From positions 1 through 64,000 of the forward strand of contig JAEWRW010000030.1 of assembly GCA_023398815.1 (NCBI GenBank): 64,000 nucleotides of DNA, written 5' to 3'. A program made the translations under genes and the position numbers. The stretch's first letter is position 1; each line of letters opens with the position of its first letter. Under the pieces are notes generated by a model. The model was not told where the DNA came from. It saw nothing but the letters and a program-made list of their open reading frames with translations, and ran no database searches. Of this stretch, positions 16,177 to 23,733 are shown piece after piece. Source of the DNA: Bacillota bacterium (GTDB lineage: Bacteria > Bacillota > Clostridia > Christensenellales > UMGS416).

Positions 16177-17428
16177 TGTGGTCGTAATCGGCGGGGGGCC
16201 GGCGGGGCTGGCGGCGGCGCTGGCGGCCAAGGAAGCCGGTGCGGGCACGGTGGCCCTGCTGGAGCGAGACCGGGAACTGGGTGGCATTCTGCAGCAGTGC
16301 ATCCACAACGGTTTTGGCCTCCACTACTTCGGGGAGGAACTGACCGGCCCCGAGTACGCCGAGCGTTTCGTGGCAAAGCTTGCCGGCAGCGGCATCGATG
16401 TATACACCGACACCATGGTGCTGGAGCTGGATGCCGGGCGGCATGTTCATGCTGTCAGCGCTGACCGGGGACTCATGGACTTCGCCGCCGGGGCCATTGT
16501 GCTGGCGATGGGCTGCAGGGAGCGCACCCGCGGGGCCATCAACATCCCCGGCTACCGCCCGGCAGGCATCTTCACCGCCGGCGCGGCCCAGCGCTTGGTG
16601 AACATGCAGGGCGTGATGCCCGGCCACCGCATCGTGATTCTGGGCTCCGGCGACATCGGGCTCATCATGGCCCGGCGGCTCACCTGGGAGGGCGCGAAGG
16701 TGGAGGCCGTCTGCGAGGTGCTTCCTTACAGCAGTGGTCTGGCGCGCAACATCGCCCAGTGCCTGGATGACAACGGGATTCCGCTGCACTTCAACCGTAC
16801 GGTGGTGCGCATCCATGGGCGGGAGCGAGTGGAGGGCGTGACCATCGCCGAGGTGGGCAAGAACATGCGCCCCATCAAGTCAACCGAGCGGTTCATCCCC
16901 TGCGACGCGCTGCTCCTGTCGGTGGGCCTCATCCCTGAGAATGAGCTCAGTGCTATGGCTGGCCTCGAGATGGATCCGGTGACCCAGGGACCGGTGGTGG
17001 ACCAGTGGCGGCAGACATCGGTGCCGGGCATCTTCGCCTGTGGCAACGTGCTGCACGTCCATGACTTGGTGGACAACGTGAGCCGGGAGGCGGACATCGC
17101 AGGTCGGGCGGCGGCACGCTTCGCCCAGGGGAAATGGACGACCGGTGAGCGGGTGCCCGTGACCGCCGGGACGGGTGTGCGGTCGGTCGTGCCCCAGCGC
17201 ATCGACCGCGGCAACCTGCCCGAGGGCGAACTCAAGCTCTACTATCGCGTGCGGGGGGTGGAGAAGCCCGCCCTGTGCGAGGTGCGTGCCGGGGCCACGG
17301 TGCTCGGCCGGCGGCGCAAGCAGGTGATGACGCCGGGGGAGCTCGAAGAGATCGCCGTGCCGTCGGCAGCGCTGGGCACGGCCGATGGTGTGACTGTTTC
17401 AGTGGGGGGGAGGGTGTCCCATGAGTGA
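16163..17428 (+). CDS. NAD(P)/FAD-dependent oxidoreductase, partner of the GlpA-like protein
   Basis: A 421-residue flavoprotein of the pyridine nucleotide-disulfide oxidoreductase class. The first dinucleotide fold is VVVIGGGPAGLAAALAAKEAG (start of protein) and the second is IVILGSGDIGLIMARRL near residue 160. The segment GCRERTRGAINIPGYRPAGIF is characteristic of this glycerol-cluster subfamily. It starts at ATG 16163 after AAGGAGG, overlapping the upstream gene by 14 bases, and its own stop overlaps the DUF1667 gene by eight. It probably relays electrons from the GlpA-like subunit to NAD or another acceptor. Confidence 0.85.
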   Translation: MEAYDVVVIGGGPAGLAAALAAKEAGAGTVALLERDRELGGILQQCIHNGFGLHYFGEELTGPEYAERFVAKLAGSGIDVYTDTMVLELDAGRHVHAVSADRGLMDFAAGAIVLAMGCRERTRGAINIPGYRPAGIFTAGAAQRLVNMQGVMPGHRIVILGSGDIGLIMARRLTWEGAKVEAVCEVLPYSSGLARNIAQCLDDNGIPLHFNRTVVRIHGRERVEGVTIAEVGKNMRPIKSTERFIPCDALLLSVGLIPENELSAMAGLEMDPVTQGPVVDQWRQTSVPGIFACGNVLHVHDLVDNVSREADIAGRAAARFAQGKWTTGERVPVTAGTGVRSVVPQRIDRGNLPEGELKLYYRVRGVEKPALCEVRAGATVLGRRRKQVMTPGELEEIAVPSAALGTADGVTVSVGGRVSHE

Positions 17429-17804
17429 GGAACGCAACATGATTTGCATCGTCTGCCCGATGGGTTGCAGGCTGGTGGCCCGGCAGGAGGAAGGTCGCAT
17501 CGTCGTCACCGGCAATGGTTGTGCCCGCGGGCGCACCTATGCCGAGGAGGAACTGACCCGACCTCTGCGCATGGTCACCTCGTCGGTGCCGGTGCAGGGC
17601 GGGCATCTGCCGTTCCTGTCCGTCAAGACGGCGGGGCCCGTGCCCAAGGCGGCCATCCCGCAGGTGCTGGCGGCGCTGCGCGGTGTGCGGGCGGCGGCCC
17701 CGGTGGCCGTTGGCGCGGTGGTGCTGGCGGACGCGGCCGGCACCGGTGTGGATGTGGTGGCAACCCGCGCCATCCGCCGACAGGACGACGTTTCCTGTGA
17801 ATGA
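17421..17804 (+). CDS. DUF1667 family protein of the FAD oxidoreductase cluster
   Basis: A 127-residue protein beginning MSEERNMICIVCPMGC. The CxxCxxxGC cysteines near residues 9-16, a further cysteine in GNGCARGRTYAEEE and the segment RMVTSSVPVQGG identify the DUF1667 family, which accompanies these two flavoproteins in Clostridia and probably provides an iron-sulfur or structural subunit. It overlaps the upstream gene by eight bases. Its stop codon overlaps a Fur-like box at 17802-17816. Confidence 0.85.
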   Translation: MSEERNMICIVCPMGCRLVARQEEGRIVVTGNGCARGRTYAEEELTRPLRMVTSSVPVQGGHLPFLSVKTAGPVPKAAIPQVLAALRGVRAAAPVAVGAVVLADAAGTGVDVVATRAIRRQDDVSCE

Positions 17805-17816
17805 TAATCACTATCA
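17802..17816. promoter_or_regulatory. Fur-like box upstream of the CDF exporter
   Basis: TGATAATCACTATCA matches the 7-1-7 inverted-repeat Fur-family consensus with a single deviation. It lies 26 bases upstream of the -35 of the next promoter and overlaps the stop codon of the DUF1667 gene. Fur, Zur or PerR could bind; the metal is not determined by sequence. Confidence 0.5.
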
Positions 17817-17841
17817 ATTATGAATTTGGTGCGCCATTGTG

Positions 17842-17870
17842 TTGACAAAGGCGCTTTTCTCGCATATACT
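17842..17870 (+). promoter_or_regulatory. Near-consensus sigma-A promoter of the CDF exporter
   Basis: TTGACA (17842-17847) and TATACT (17865-17870) are separated by exactly 17 bases. The predicted start near 17877 would fall just inside the 5' edge of the riboswitch-like fold, which is a conflict discussed under findings. Confidence 0.75.
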
Positions 17871-17965
17871 GAGCCATGACCAGACGGCCACTGCAAGCCG
17901 TCGGGCCTGAGAAGGCAGTGGAGCCATCCACGGGACAGTCATCCGACGTTTCGTGGATTTTTTTT
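17868..17965 (+). ncRNA. NiCo (czcD-type) riboswitch candidate with terminator platform
   Basis: The leader can fold as a four-way junction: closing ACTG/CAGT (17868-17871 with 17936-17939), a GACGGC/GCCGTC hairpin, a GCC/GGC hairpin, and GTGGA/TCCAC (17918-17922 with 17927-17931). The GAGC after the first strand and GGGACAG before the closing strand match conserved positions of the czcD/NiCo class as I remember it. ATCCACG (17926-17932) can instead pair with CGTGGAT (17952-17958) followed by eight T residues, so the terminator competes with the last aptamer stem. The downstream gene is a metal exporter, the usual partner of this class. Metal binding would prevent termination and switch on efflux. 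Confidence 0.6.
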
Positions 17966-17981
17966 ATCCAGAGAGGCAAAC

Positions 17982-18881
17982 ATGAACGAAATGAATTACA
18001 AACAAGTGCGTCTGGTGCTGTGGCTGGTGCTGCTGGCCAATGTGGCGGTGAGCCTGCTGAAGCTGCTTTTCGGCTTGGCCATCGGTTCGGCCAGCCTGCA
18101 GGCCGATGGGTTCCACAGCCTGAGCGACGGCGCGTCCAACGTAGTGGGCTTGGTGGGCATCTTCCTGGCCTCCCGGCCGGTGGACGCTGACCATCCCTAT
18201 GGCCACAGCAAGTTTGAAACTCTGGCGGGCCTTGCCATCGCGGCGATGCTTGCAATACTGGGGGTGGAGATTGTTGTGGGTGCGATAGGGCGGTTCGCGG
18301 CCCCCGTTGTGCCCCAGGTCACCGTGGCCAGTCTGGCGGCGTTGCTGGGCACGTTGGCGGTCAACATTGCCGTTACCGTGGTGGAGGGCCGGCAGGGCCG
18401 GAAGCTCAATAGCCAGATTCTGATCTCCGACGCGGCGCACACCCGCAGCGATATCTTTGTTTCGTTGGGTGTGCTGGCAACCCTCATCGGCGTGCGGCTG
18501 GGGCTGCCGGCCATCATCGACCCCCTTGCCTCCCTCGTGGTGGCTGGCTTCATCTTCTTTGCCGCGTGGGAGATCTTCCGCAGCACCAGCAAGGTCTTGC
18601 TTGACAGGGCGGCGGTGGACAGTGACACCGTGCTGGACGCGGTGCGCGCCTTCCCGCAGGTGCGAGGTGTCCACCGGCTGCGCAGCCGGGCCGCCGGGGC
18701 AGATCTTTTCATGGATATGCATGTACTGCTGGACCCCGACATGTCGCTGGAGGAATCCCATCACCTCATGGACACCATTGAGGATGCCATCGCGGTGCGG
18801 CTGGGGCGTCCCGCGCAGATCACCATTCACTCCGAACCTTACTACGAGCCCGACGACCCCCGCCGGCAGGAGGACGACTGA
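17982..18881 (+). CDS. Cation diffusion facilitator (CDF) metal exporter
   Basis: A 299-residue membrane transporter with about six transmembrane segments and a C-terminal cytoplasmic metallochaperone-like domain (from about residue 205). The transport site is visible as His45 and Asp49 (DGFHSLSD) in the second helix and His153 and Asp157 (SDAAHTRSD) in the fifth, the HD-HD set-up seen in CDFs for Zn, Co or Ni; FieF has Asp at position 45. The DHPYGHSKFE motif after helix two is conserved. It exports divalent cations from the cytosol in exchange for protons. GAGAGG precedes the ATG. Control by the upstream NiCo-type riboswitch and Fur-like box is likely. Confidence 0.9.
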   Translation: MNEMNYKQVRLVLWLVLLANVAVSLLKLLFGLAIGSASLQADGFHSLSDGASNVVGLVGIFLASRPVDADHPYGHSKFETLAGLAIAAMLAILGVEIVVGAIGRFAAPVVPQVTVASLAALLGTLAVNIAVTVVEGRQGRKLNSQILISDAAHTRSDIFVSLGVLATLIGVRLGLPAIIDPLASLVVAGFIFFAAWEIFRSTSKVLLDRAAVDSDTVLDAVRAFPQVRGVHRLRSRAAGADLFMDMHVLLDPDMSLEESHHLMDTIEDAIAVRLGRPAQITIHSEPYYEPDDPRRQEDD

Positions 18882-18892
18882 CGCTCCCTCCC

Positions 18893-18921
18893 TTGCCGGT
18901 GTGACCTGCCGGGGCTACAAT
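18893..18921 (+). promoter_or_regulatory. Promoter of the aldo/keto reductase gene
   Basis: TTGCCG (18893-18898) and TACAAT (18916-18921) with a 17-base spacer, 30 bases before the ATG. Confidence 0.6.
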
Positions 18922-18951
18922 GGAGAGAGAACACAAAGGAGGGATGGACCC

Positions 18952-19869
18952 ATGAGAAAGATGAACATTGGCGGCGGCGCGCTGACCGCTTCGCCCATTT
19001 CGCTCGGGTGCATGCGCATGGCAAGCCTTTCGGCCAGCGAGGCCGCCCAGCTGCTTGCCACCGCATTGGAGGAGGGCATCGACTTCTACGATCACGCCGA
19101 CATCTACGGCGGCGGACGCAGTGAGGAGATCTTCGCCGAGGCCTTTGCCCAGGTGGGCGCGAAGCGTGAGGATGTGTTGCTGCAGAGCAAGTGTGGCATT
19201 CGCCAGGGCTTTTTTGACTTCTCCAAGGAGCACATTTTGGAGGCGGTGGATGGCAGCCTCAAGCGCCTCAAGACCGACTACCTCGACGTGCTGCTGCTGC
19301 ATCGGCCTGACACCCTGATGGAACCTGAGGAGGTTGCAGAGGCCTTCGCCATCCTGCAGGCTGCCGGCAAGGTGCGCTTTTTCGGCGTCAGCAACCAGAA
19401 CCCCCTGCAGATGGAGCTCCTCAGCAAGTACCTGCACCAGAAGATCGTTGCCAACCAGCTGCAGCTGAGCCTCACCAACACCGGTATGATTGACGCGGGC
19501 CTCAATGTGAACATGCAGATCGACCCGTCCGTCAACCGCGACGGCGGCGTGCTGGAGTATTGCCGACTGAAGGACATCACCATTCAGCCCTGGTCGCCCT
19601 TCCAGTTTGGCTTTTTCGAGGGCGTGTTCCTGGGCAATCCCAAGTTCCCTGAGCTCAACGCCAAGATTGACGAGCTTGCCGCGAAGTATGGCGTGAAGGA
19701 CACGGCCATCGCCATCGCGTGGCTGTTGCGCCACCCGGCGGGCATGCAGCCCATCGTGGGCACCACCAACGCCGCGCGCCTCAAGGACATCTGCCGCGCC
19801 GCAGACGTGACGCTAACCCGGCCGGAGTGGTACGAGCTTTACCGCGCTGCCGGCAACAAGCTGCCGTAA
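18952..19869 (+). CDS. Aldo/keto reductase (YdhF-like)
   Basis: A 305-residue NADPH-dependent TIM-barrel oxidoreductase. The catalytic tetrad is visible: Asp and Tyr in FYDHADIYGGG (near residue 45), Lys in LLQSKCGI (near 82) and His in VLLLHRPD (near 116). The C-terminal cofactor region contains PIVGTTNAARLKDI. Length and order fit the YdhF-type subfamily. AAAGGAGGG precedes ATG 18952. It has its own promoter and is followed by a short hairpin and then the first copy of the dispersed repeat. Substrate is unknown. Confidence 0.88.
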   Translation: MRKMNIGGGALTASPISLGCMRMASLSASEAAQLLATALEEGIDFYDHADIYGGGRSEEIFAEAFAQVGAKREDVLLQSKCGIRQGFFDFSKEHILEAVDGSLKRLKTDYLDVLLLHRPDTLMEPEEVAEAFAILQAAGKVRFFGVSNQNPLQMELLSKYLHQKIVANQLQLSLTNTGMIDAGLNVNMQIDPSVNRDGGVLEYCRLKDITIQPWSPFQFGFFEGVFLGNPKFPELNAKIDELAAKYGVKDTAIAIAWLLRHPAGMQPIVGTTNAARLKDICRAADVTLTRPEWYELYRAAGNKLP

Positions 19870-19885
19870 GGAGGCCTGTCGGCCT

Positions 19886-20120
19886 TTCGCGGCTGTCACT
19901 GTGGCGCCAGCCGCGATTTAAACAGTTTGTTCTCGATATGGCCAGATCGGTCGCCGCACATGTCGCCGACCGATCACAAACTGTTGTTCTCATGCGTGTT
20001 TCTAAGGATACGTTGTGCCTTCGGGCGTGGTTTTCTCTTCTGCTCGCGCTGGCTTTGACTTTCCTCCCGCCGGATGAACCGGCGCTCGGCTCTGTAGATT
20101 CCTTTCAGTATCGACTTTTT
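19886..20120 (+). repeat. Dispersed structured repeat, copy A
   Basis: A non-coding element of about 235 bp related to copies at 27222-27620 and 41621-41830, in the same orientation. It contains a CGCGGCTG/CAGCCGCG hairpin (19888-19915), then nested stems AACAGTTTGT/ACAAACTGTT (19921-19930 with 19976-19985) and ATCGGTCG/CGACCGAT (19946-19953 with 19967-19974) around CCGCACATGTCGC, and finally a CGCCGG-ATGAA-CCGGCG hairpin (20068-20084). It follows the aldo/keto reductase gene directly, behind a small AGGCC/GGCCT hairpin. No open frame. This is the least damaged copy and the best reference for the family. Confidence 0.75.
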
Positions 20121-20129
20121 ATTGCCGGA

Positions 20130-20160
20130 AGCCCGCCAATCCTTGGGTTGGTGGGCTTTT
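20130..20160 (+). terminator. Intrinsic terminator downstream of repeat copy A
   Basis: AGCCCGCCAATCC (20130-20142) pairs with GGTTGGTGGGCT (20146-20157), followed by a short T run. It would end transcription coming from the aldo/keto reductase gene through the repeat. Confidence 0.75.
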
Positions 20161-20195
20161 GGTTTGTTCCAGATTGGAACGCAGATGGAATGGTT

Positions 20196-21188
20196 CTACT
20201 TCTTGTGGAACAGCACGGTCTTTTGCAGGTAGAAATTGAGGAAGAACAGAATGCCGTCCACCACGACCTTGGAAGCGATGCCGTGCAGCCCCAGGCGGGT
20301 GAGGCCCGACACGGCGATGCTGCCCACCGCCATCACCCCCAGGGCCAGCAGCCCATAGCCCAGCGCACTGCGGGCTGACCCCTTGGCGCGGAAGACGACA
20401 CGGCGGTTGAGCTGGTAGTTGAGCGTCGCCGTGACCACGCGGGACAGGAGGTAGGCCGCCATGGTGGGCACATGGGGCAGCAGCAGGCTGTAGAGCAGGA
20501 AATCGAGCCCCGTGCACAGCAGGGAGGAAGCAAAAAACTTCATGAGCCGTGACAACACCAGGAAGGCGTTCCACCACAGCCGTCGATGGTGGTCGGAGCG
20601 CGCCATACCCGCGACAGGCCCCACGCGTACCTCACAGAAGGGCACGCCCCAGCCCGGCAGCTGCAGCAGCACGGCCAGGTCAAAATCCTGCCGCGCGCCT
20701 TCCAACGCCAGCAACCGCCCCAGCAGGGCGGCGGGGTAGCCGCGCAGCGTCGATTGGGTGTCGGTCAGCTCCAGCCCCACCATACTGCGCAGCAGCACCC
20801 GCAGTAGCGCGCCGCCAGCCCGCTCGGCCGGTGGCAGTTGGGTGGGGGTGCGTGCGCCCAGGGCGAGCGTTTCGGGTGCGGTCTCCAGCGCCGCCGCCAC
20901 AGACAGGATGTCCTGGGCGTTGTGGATGGACTTGGCCACCACCACCCCAGCGCCGGGGTGGGTATCCAGCACGTGCCGCAGGCCGGCCTGCAGCGCCGCT
21001 GTGCGGCTGGCATGGTCGCCCGGCAGCACCACCGCGCCGGCGGCCTCGGCGGCAGCCAACCCATCGCGGTGGTCGTGGCCACCGCCCACACTGGCCACAA
21101 CCACAACCCCGTGGGGCACCAAGACAGCCACCAACTGGGGCAGCCGCTCGTCCGGTTTGTGTGTCACCAGCAGAATGACAGGGTGCAT
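20196..21188 (-). CDS. Glycosyltransferase-2-like domain fused to GtrA membrane domain
   Basis: A 330-residue protein. Residues 1-210 resemble the dolichol-phosphate-mannose-synthase type of family 2 glycosyltransferases (LVTHKPDERLPQLV at the start; LELTDTQSTLRGYPAALL near 160), and residues of about 215-330 are a GtrA-like domain with four transmembrane helices (FASSLLCTGLDFLLYSLLL, LNYQLNRRVVF). GtrA proteins help flip lipid-linked sugars for cell-surface glycan decoration. The acidic DADGQH metal site expected near residue 105 is replaced by AKSIHN, so transferase activity is doubtful. AAGGAGC precedes ATG 21188. It is divergent from the phosphodiester glycosidase gene. Confidence 0.75.
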   Translation of the reverse strand: MHPVILLVTHKPDERLPQLVAVLVPHGVVVVASVGGGHDHRDGLAAAEAAGAVVLPGDHASRTAALQAGLRHVLDTHPGAGVVVAKSIHNAQDILSVAAALETAPETLALGARTPTQLPPAERAGGALLRVLLRSMVGLELTDTQSTLRGYPAALLGRLLALEGARQDFDLAVLLQLPGWGVPFCEVRVGPVAGMARSDHHRRLWWNAFLVLSRLMKFFASSLLCTGLDFLLYSLLLPHVPTMAAYLLSRVVTATLNYQLNRRVVFRAKGSARSALGYGLLALGVMAVGSIAVSGLTRLGLHGIASKVVVDGILFFLNFYLQKTVLFHKK

Positions 21189-21435
21189 GGGGTGCTCCTT
21201 GGTTTTCTCTTCTCTCATCATACCATGCCGCGCGTTGGAGCATGTCATTTGGTTTTGGCATTTTGTCCCTTTTTGCAAATTGAGAGGGTTTTGCGAAAAG
21301 GATAACGATATTTTACCTGCACCCATCGTAGAAAATGATACAATGATACATGGAAATTCGACAAAATCTGCAAGGAGCGGCAAGCCAACGGTGAACCCAG
21401 AAACCGTGGAGGTGTGCTGCCGGTTGAGGATAGCC

Positions 21436-22461
21436 ATGAGAACCGAACATGGACAAAGGAGGCCTTCGCTGCTGCGCCTGGTCATGCGTGACCTGGTGCT
21501 GCTGTGTGCGGCACTCTATGTATTTTTCTTGTTTCACCAGTGGCTGCCGTTTGGGGGCAACGAAGCGGCGCAGACCATCGTTTCCCTGCGCGCATCCACC
21601 GCCACGGCGACACCTGTGCCCACCTCTGCCGCGGCTGCGGCACCGGCAGCCATCAGCACCGGCCCAACGGCCACGGCCACCCCTGTGCCCACACCGACCC
21701 CCACGCCGGAGCCGGGGGATTTCTCCGCCGCGTTCCCCACGGGGGACACGGGGCTGGGGGCGCAATACAGCTACCAGAGTGACGACCTGAAAGTGGCCGT
21801 GCGGCAGGTGAAGGAGAATGATGTCACCTACTACGTGGCCGATGTGTGGGTGCGTACGATTGAGGGGTTCCGAACGGCCTTCGCCAACGGCAAGTATGGC
21901 CGTGGCAACACCCAGATGCCCCTGCAGGTGGCAAAGGACAACAACGCCATTCTGGCTGTCACCGGCGATTACTACAGCGCGCGCAACAATGGCATCGTCA
22001 TCCGTAACGGTGAACTATATCGCAAATCGCTGCTGGAGGACGTGTGTGTGCTGTACGCCGATGGCGTGATGGAGACGACCTCCAAGGAGGACTTTGATCT
22101 GGAGGACGCCGTGGGGCGCAAAGCGTGGCAGGCCTGGTCCTTTGGCCCGGCACTGATGAAGGACGGGCGGGCCATCGCCACCTTCGCTGACTCCATCCGT
22201 GGGCGAAACCCACGTTGCGCCATCGGGTACTATGAGCCGGGGCACTACTGCATGGTGGTGGTGGACGGACGCAAGAGCGGCTATTCGGTGGGCATGAAGC
22301 TGTCGGAGTTGTCGCAGCTCATGGCCTCGCTGGGTTGCCAGAGCGCCTATAACCTGGACGGGGGCGCAACCGCCGCCATGGTCTTTGAGGGTCAGGTCAT
22401 CGACCAGCCCGCCAGCGGTGGCCGCCGTTCCAGCGACATCATTTTCTTTGGGGAGGAATAA
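21436..22461 (+). CDS. Phosphodiester glycosidase family (NAGPA-like) membrane-anchored protein
   Basis: A 341-residue protein. A transmembrane or signal-anchor helix spans about residues 17-37, followed by a Pro/Thr/Ala-rich wall-spanning linker (to about residue 95), then an extracellular NAGPA/phosphodiester glycosidase domain. Conserved features are AVTGDYYSARNNGIVIRNGE and the C-terminal YNLDGGATAAMVFEG plus PASGGRRSSDIIFF. The family cleaves phosphodiester-linked sugars such as uncovering N-acetylglucosamine residues; in bacteria it is often tied to exopolysaccharide or wall glycan processing. A -10 TACAAT lies at 21339-21344. The start was chosen for the GAGG at 21426 and for domain structure. 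A small membrane protein gene follows two bases later. Confidence 0.82.
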   Translation: MRTEHGQRRPSLLRLVMRDLVLLCAALYVFFLFHQWLPFGGNEAAQTIVSLRASTATATPVPTSAAAAAPAAISTGPTATATPVPTPTPTPEPGDFSAAFPTGDTGLGAQYSYQSDDLKVAVRQVKENDVTYYVADVWVRTIEGFRTAFANGKYGRGNTQMPLQVAKDNNAILAVTGDYYSARNNGIVIRNGELYRKSLLEDVCVLYADGVMETTSKEDFDLEDAVGRKAWQAWSFGPALMKDGRAIATFADSIRGRNPRCAIGYYEPGHYCMVVVDGRKSGYSVGMKLSELSQLMASLGCQSAYNLDGGATAAMVFEGQVIDQPASGGRRSSDIIFFGEE

Positions 22462-22463
22462 CG

Positions 22464-22691
22464 ATGGTGGAGAAACTCTGGGGGGCGGTGGGGCATGCCG
22501 CCATCGTGCTGGGCGCGGCGTTTGGGGTGCTCCTCGTTCTGGATCTCTACAACCCCATGATGGAGTACCTGACCGGCCTGACCGGGCGGGTGTTTCTGGC
22601 GGTGTTCTGCCTGTGTGCCATCGTCAACGGGGTGCTGACGGTGCGTCACCTGCTGCGCCGGGCGCGGGGGAAGGATGGCCCAACGCTGTAA
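22464..22691 (+). CDS. Small two-helix membrane protein
   Basis: A 75-residue protein with two hydrophobic segments (about residues 9-27 and 40-58) and a basic C-terminal tail (RHLLRRARGKDG). GGGGAGGAATAACG provides a strong ribosome binding site, and the gene starts two bases after the phosphodiester glycosidase stop, so the two are co-transcribed. No family recognised; a structural or regulatory partner of the wall-anchored glycosidase is possible. Confidence 0.7.
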   Translation: MVEKLWGAVGHAAIVLGAAFGVLLVLDLYNPMMEYLTGLTGRVFLAVFCLCAIVNGVLTVRHLLRRARGKDGPTL

Positions 22692-22697
22692 GTGTCA

Positions 22698-23576
22698 TCA
22701 CTGCAGGATGGTGTCCTGGAAGAGTTCCACGAACGCCCGCGCCAGTGGGGAGAGGTAGCGTTTGCCCATCCAGATGACCGCCAAGCGGGTCGCGAGCTCC
22801 TCGCAGCGGATGGCCTTGCGTACAAGCCCGTCGTCGGCTGGCATCAGCAGCGCCGACTGGGGCACGATGCCGATGCCAAAGCCCGCCCCGGCCCAGGCCA
22901 TTGTGGTGCGGGCGTCGTCGTTGACGCAATAGAGCGTAGGGGTCAGCCCGTGCTGGCCAAACACCTGCCGCAGCAGCGCCTCAAACCGGCGGTAGAGGAT
23001 GAGGGGCTGCCCCTGTAATTCTTCCAGGCTTACGCTGTCGCCCTGCTCGCCGCAGCGGTGGCCGGGGGGAACCAGCGCCATCATGGGTTCGGGCTGGGCA
23101 TAGCGGCACTCCAACCCCGCGGCTTGGAAGGGCGTGCGCACCACGCCCAGGTCAATGACGCCCCGCTCCAGCATGTCGATGACCTCAAAGCTGTTGCCCT
23201 CGTGAATCTCAAACCGCACGTTGGGGTGCTCGCGGGTGAAGGCCAGCATGTGGCGGTTGGGCACCACCCCGCCGGAGGAGGAGATTGTGCCGATGGCCAG
23301 TGTCCCCTGCAGCCCTTTGTCGAAGTTCTCCAGCTCCCGCGCGGCGGAGGAGGCCAGCTCCAGAATCTGGCTGGCGCGCGCTCGCAGCAGTTCTCCCGCT
23401 TCCGTCAGCCGCACGCCCCGTGGGCCACGCTCTAAAAGGGTGGTGCCCAGCTCCCGCTCCAGCGCCGCCAGTTGGTAGCTCAGCGGTGGCTGGGTGATGT
23501 GCAGCTTCTGGGCGGCGGCGGTCAGTTGTCCCTCCTCCGCCACGGCCAGGAAGTAGCGCAGTTGCTTCAGGTCCAT
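22698..23576 (-). CDS. LysR-family transcriptional regulator
   Basis: A 292-residue regulator. The N-terminal winged helix-turn-helix is typical (MDLKQLRYFLAVAEEGQLTA, then QPPLSYQLAALERELG), and residues of about 90-290 form the periplasmic-binding-protein-like effector domain. GAGGGAGG precedes ATG 23576. It is divergent from the ABC exporter pair at 23734-27215, whose promoter lies in the 157-base gap, so it probably controls that exporter. The effector is unknown. Confidence 0.9.
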   Translation of the reverse strand: MDLKQLRYFLAVAEEGQLTAAAQKLHITQPPLSYQLAALERELGTTLLERGPRGVRLTEAGELLRARASQILELASSAARELENFDKGLQGTLAIGTISSSGGVVPNRHMLAFTREHPNVRFEIHEGNSFEVIDMLERGVIDLGVVRTPFQAAGLECRYAQPEPMMALVPPGHRCGEQGDSVSLEELQGQPLILYRRFEALLRQVFGQHGLTPTLYCVNDDARTTMAWAGAGFGIGIVPQSALLMPADDGLVRKAIRCEELATRLAVIWMGKRYLSPLARAFVELFQDTILQ

Positions 23577-23673
23577 GTTCCATCCTCCCTCATTGCCAGC
23601 AGTATACCGCGCCCAAGCCCGCAGGCCAAGGACGTTATAGCATTTTTATATGGGTAAACCACAAAACAACTAT

Positions 23674-23702
23674 TTTTCATATGGTGCAATCCGCGCTATA
23701 CT
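23674..23702 (+). promoter_or_regulatory. Promoter of the heterodimeric ABC exporter operon
   Basis: TTTTCA (23674-23679) and TATACT (23697-23702), spacer 17. The predicted transcription start near 23709 excludes the upstream in-frame ATG at 23650 and supports the GTG start at 23734. Confidence 0.6.
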
Positions 23703-23733
23703 GGACGGAGTTTGTTGCTGCGGGGGTTGTCAC

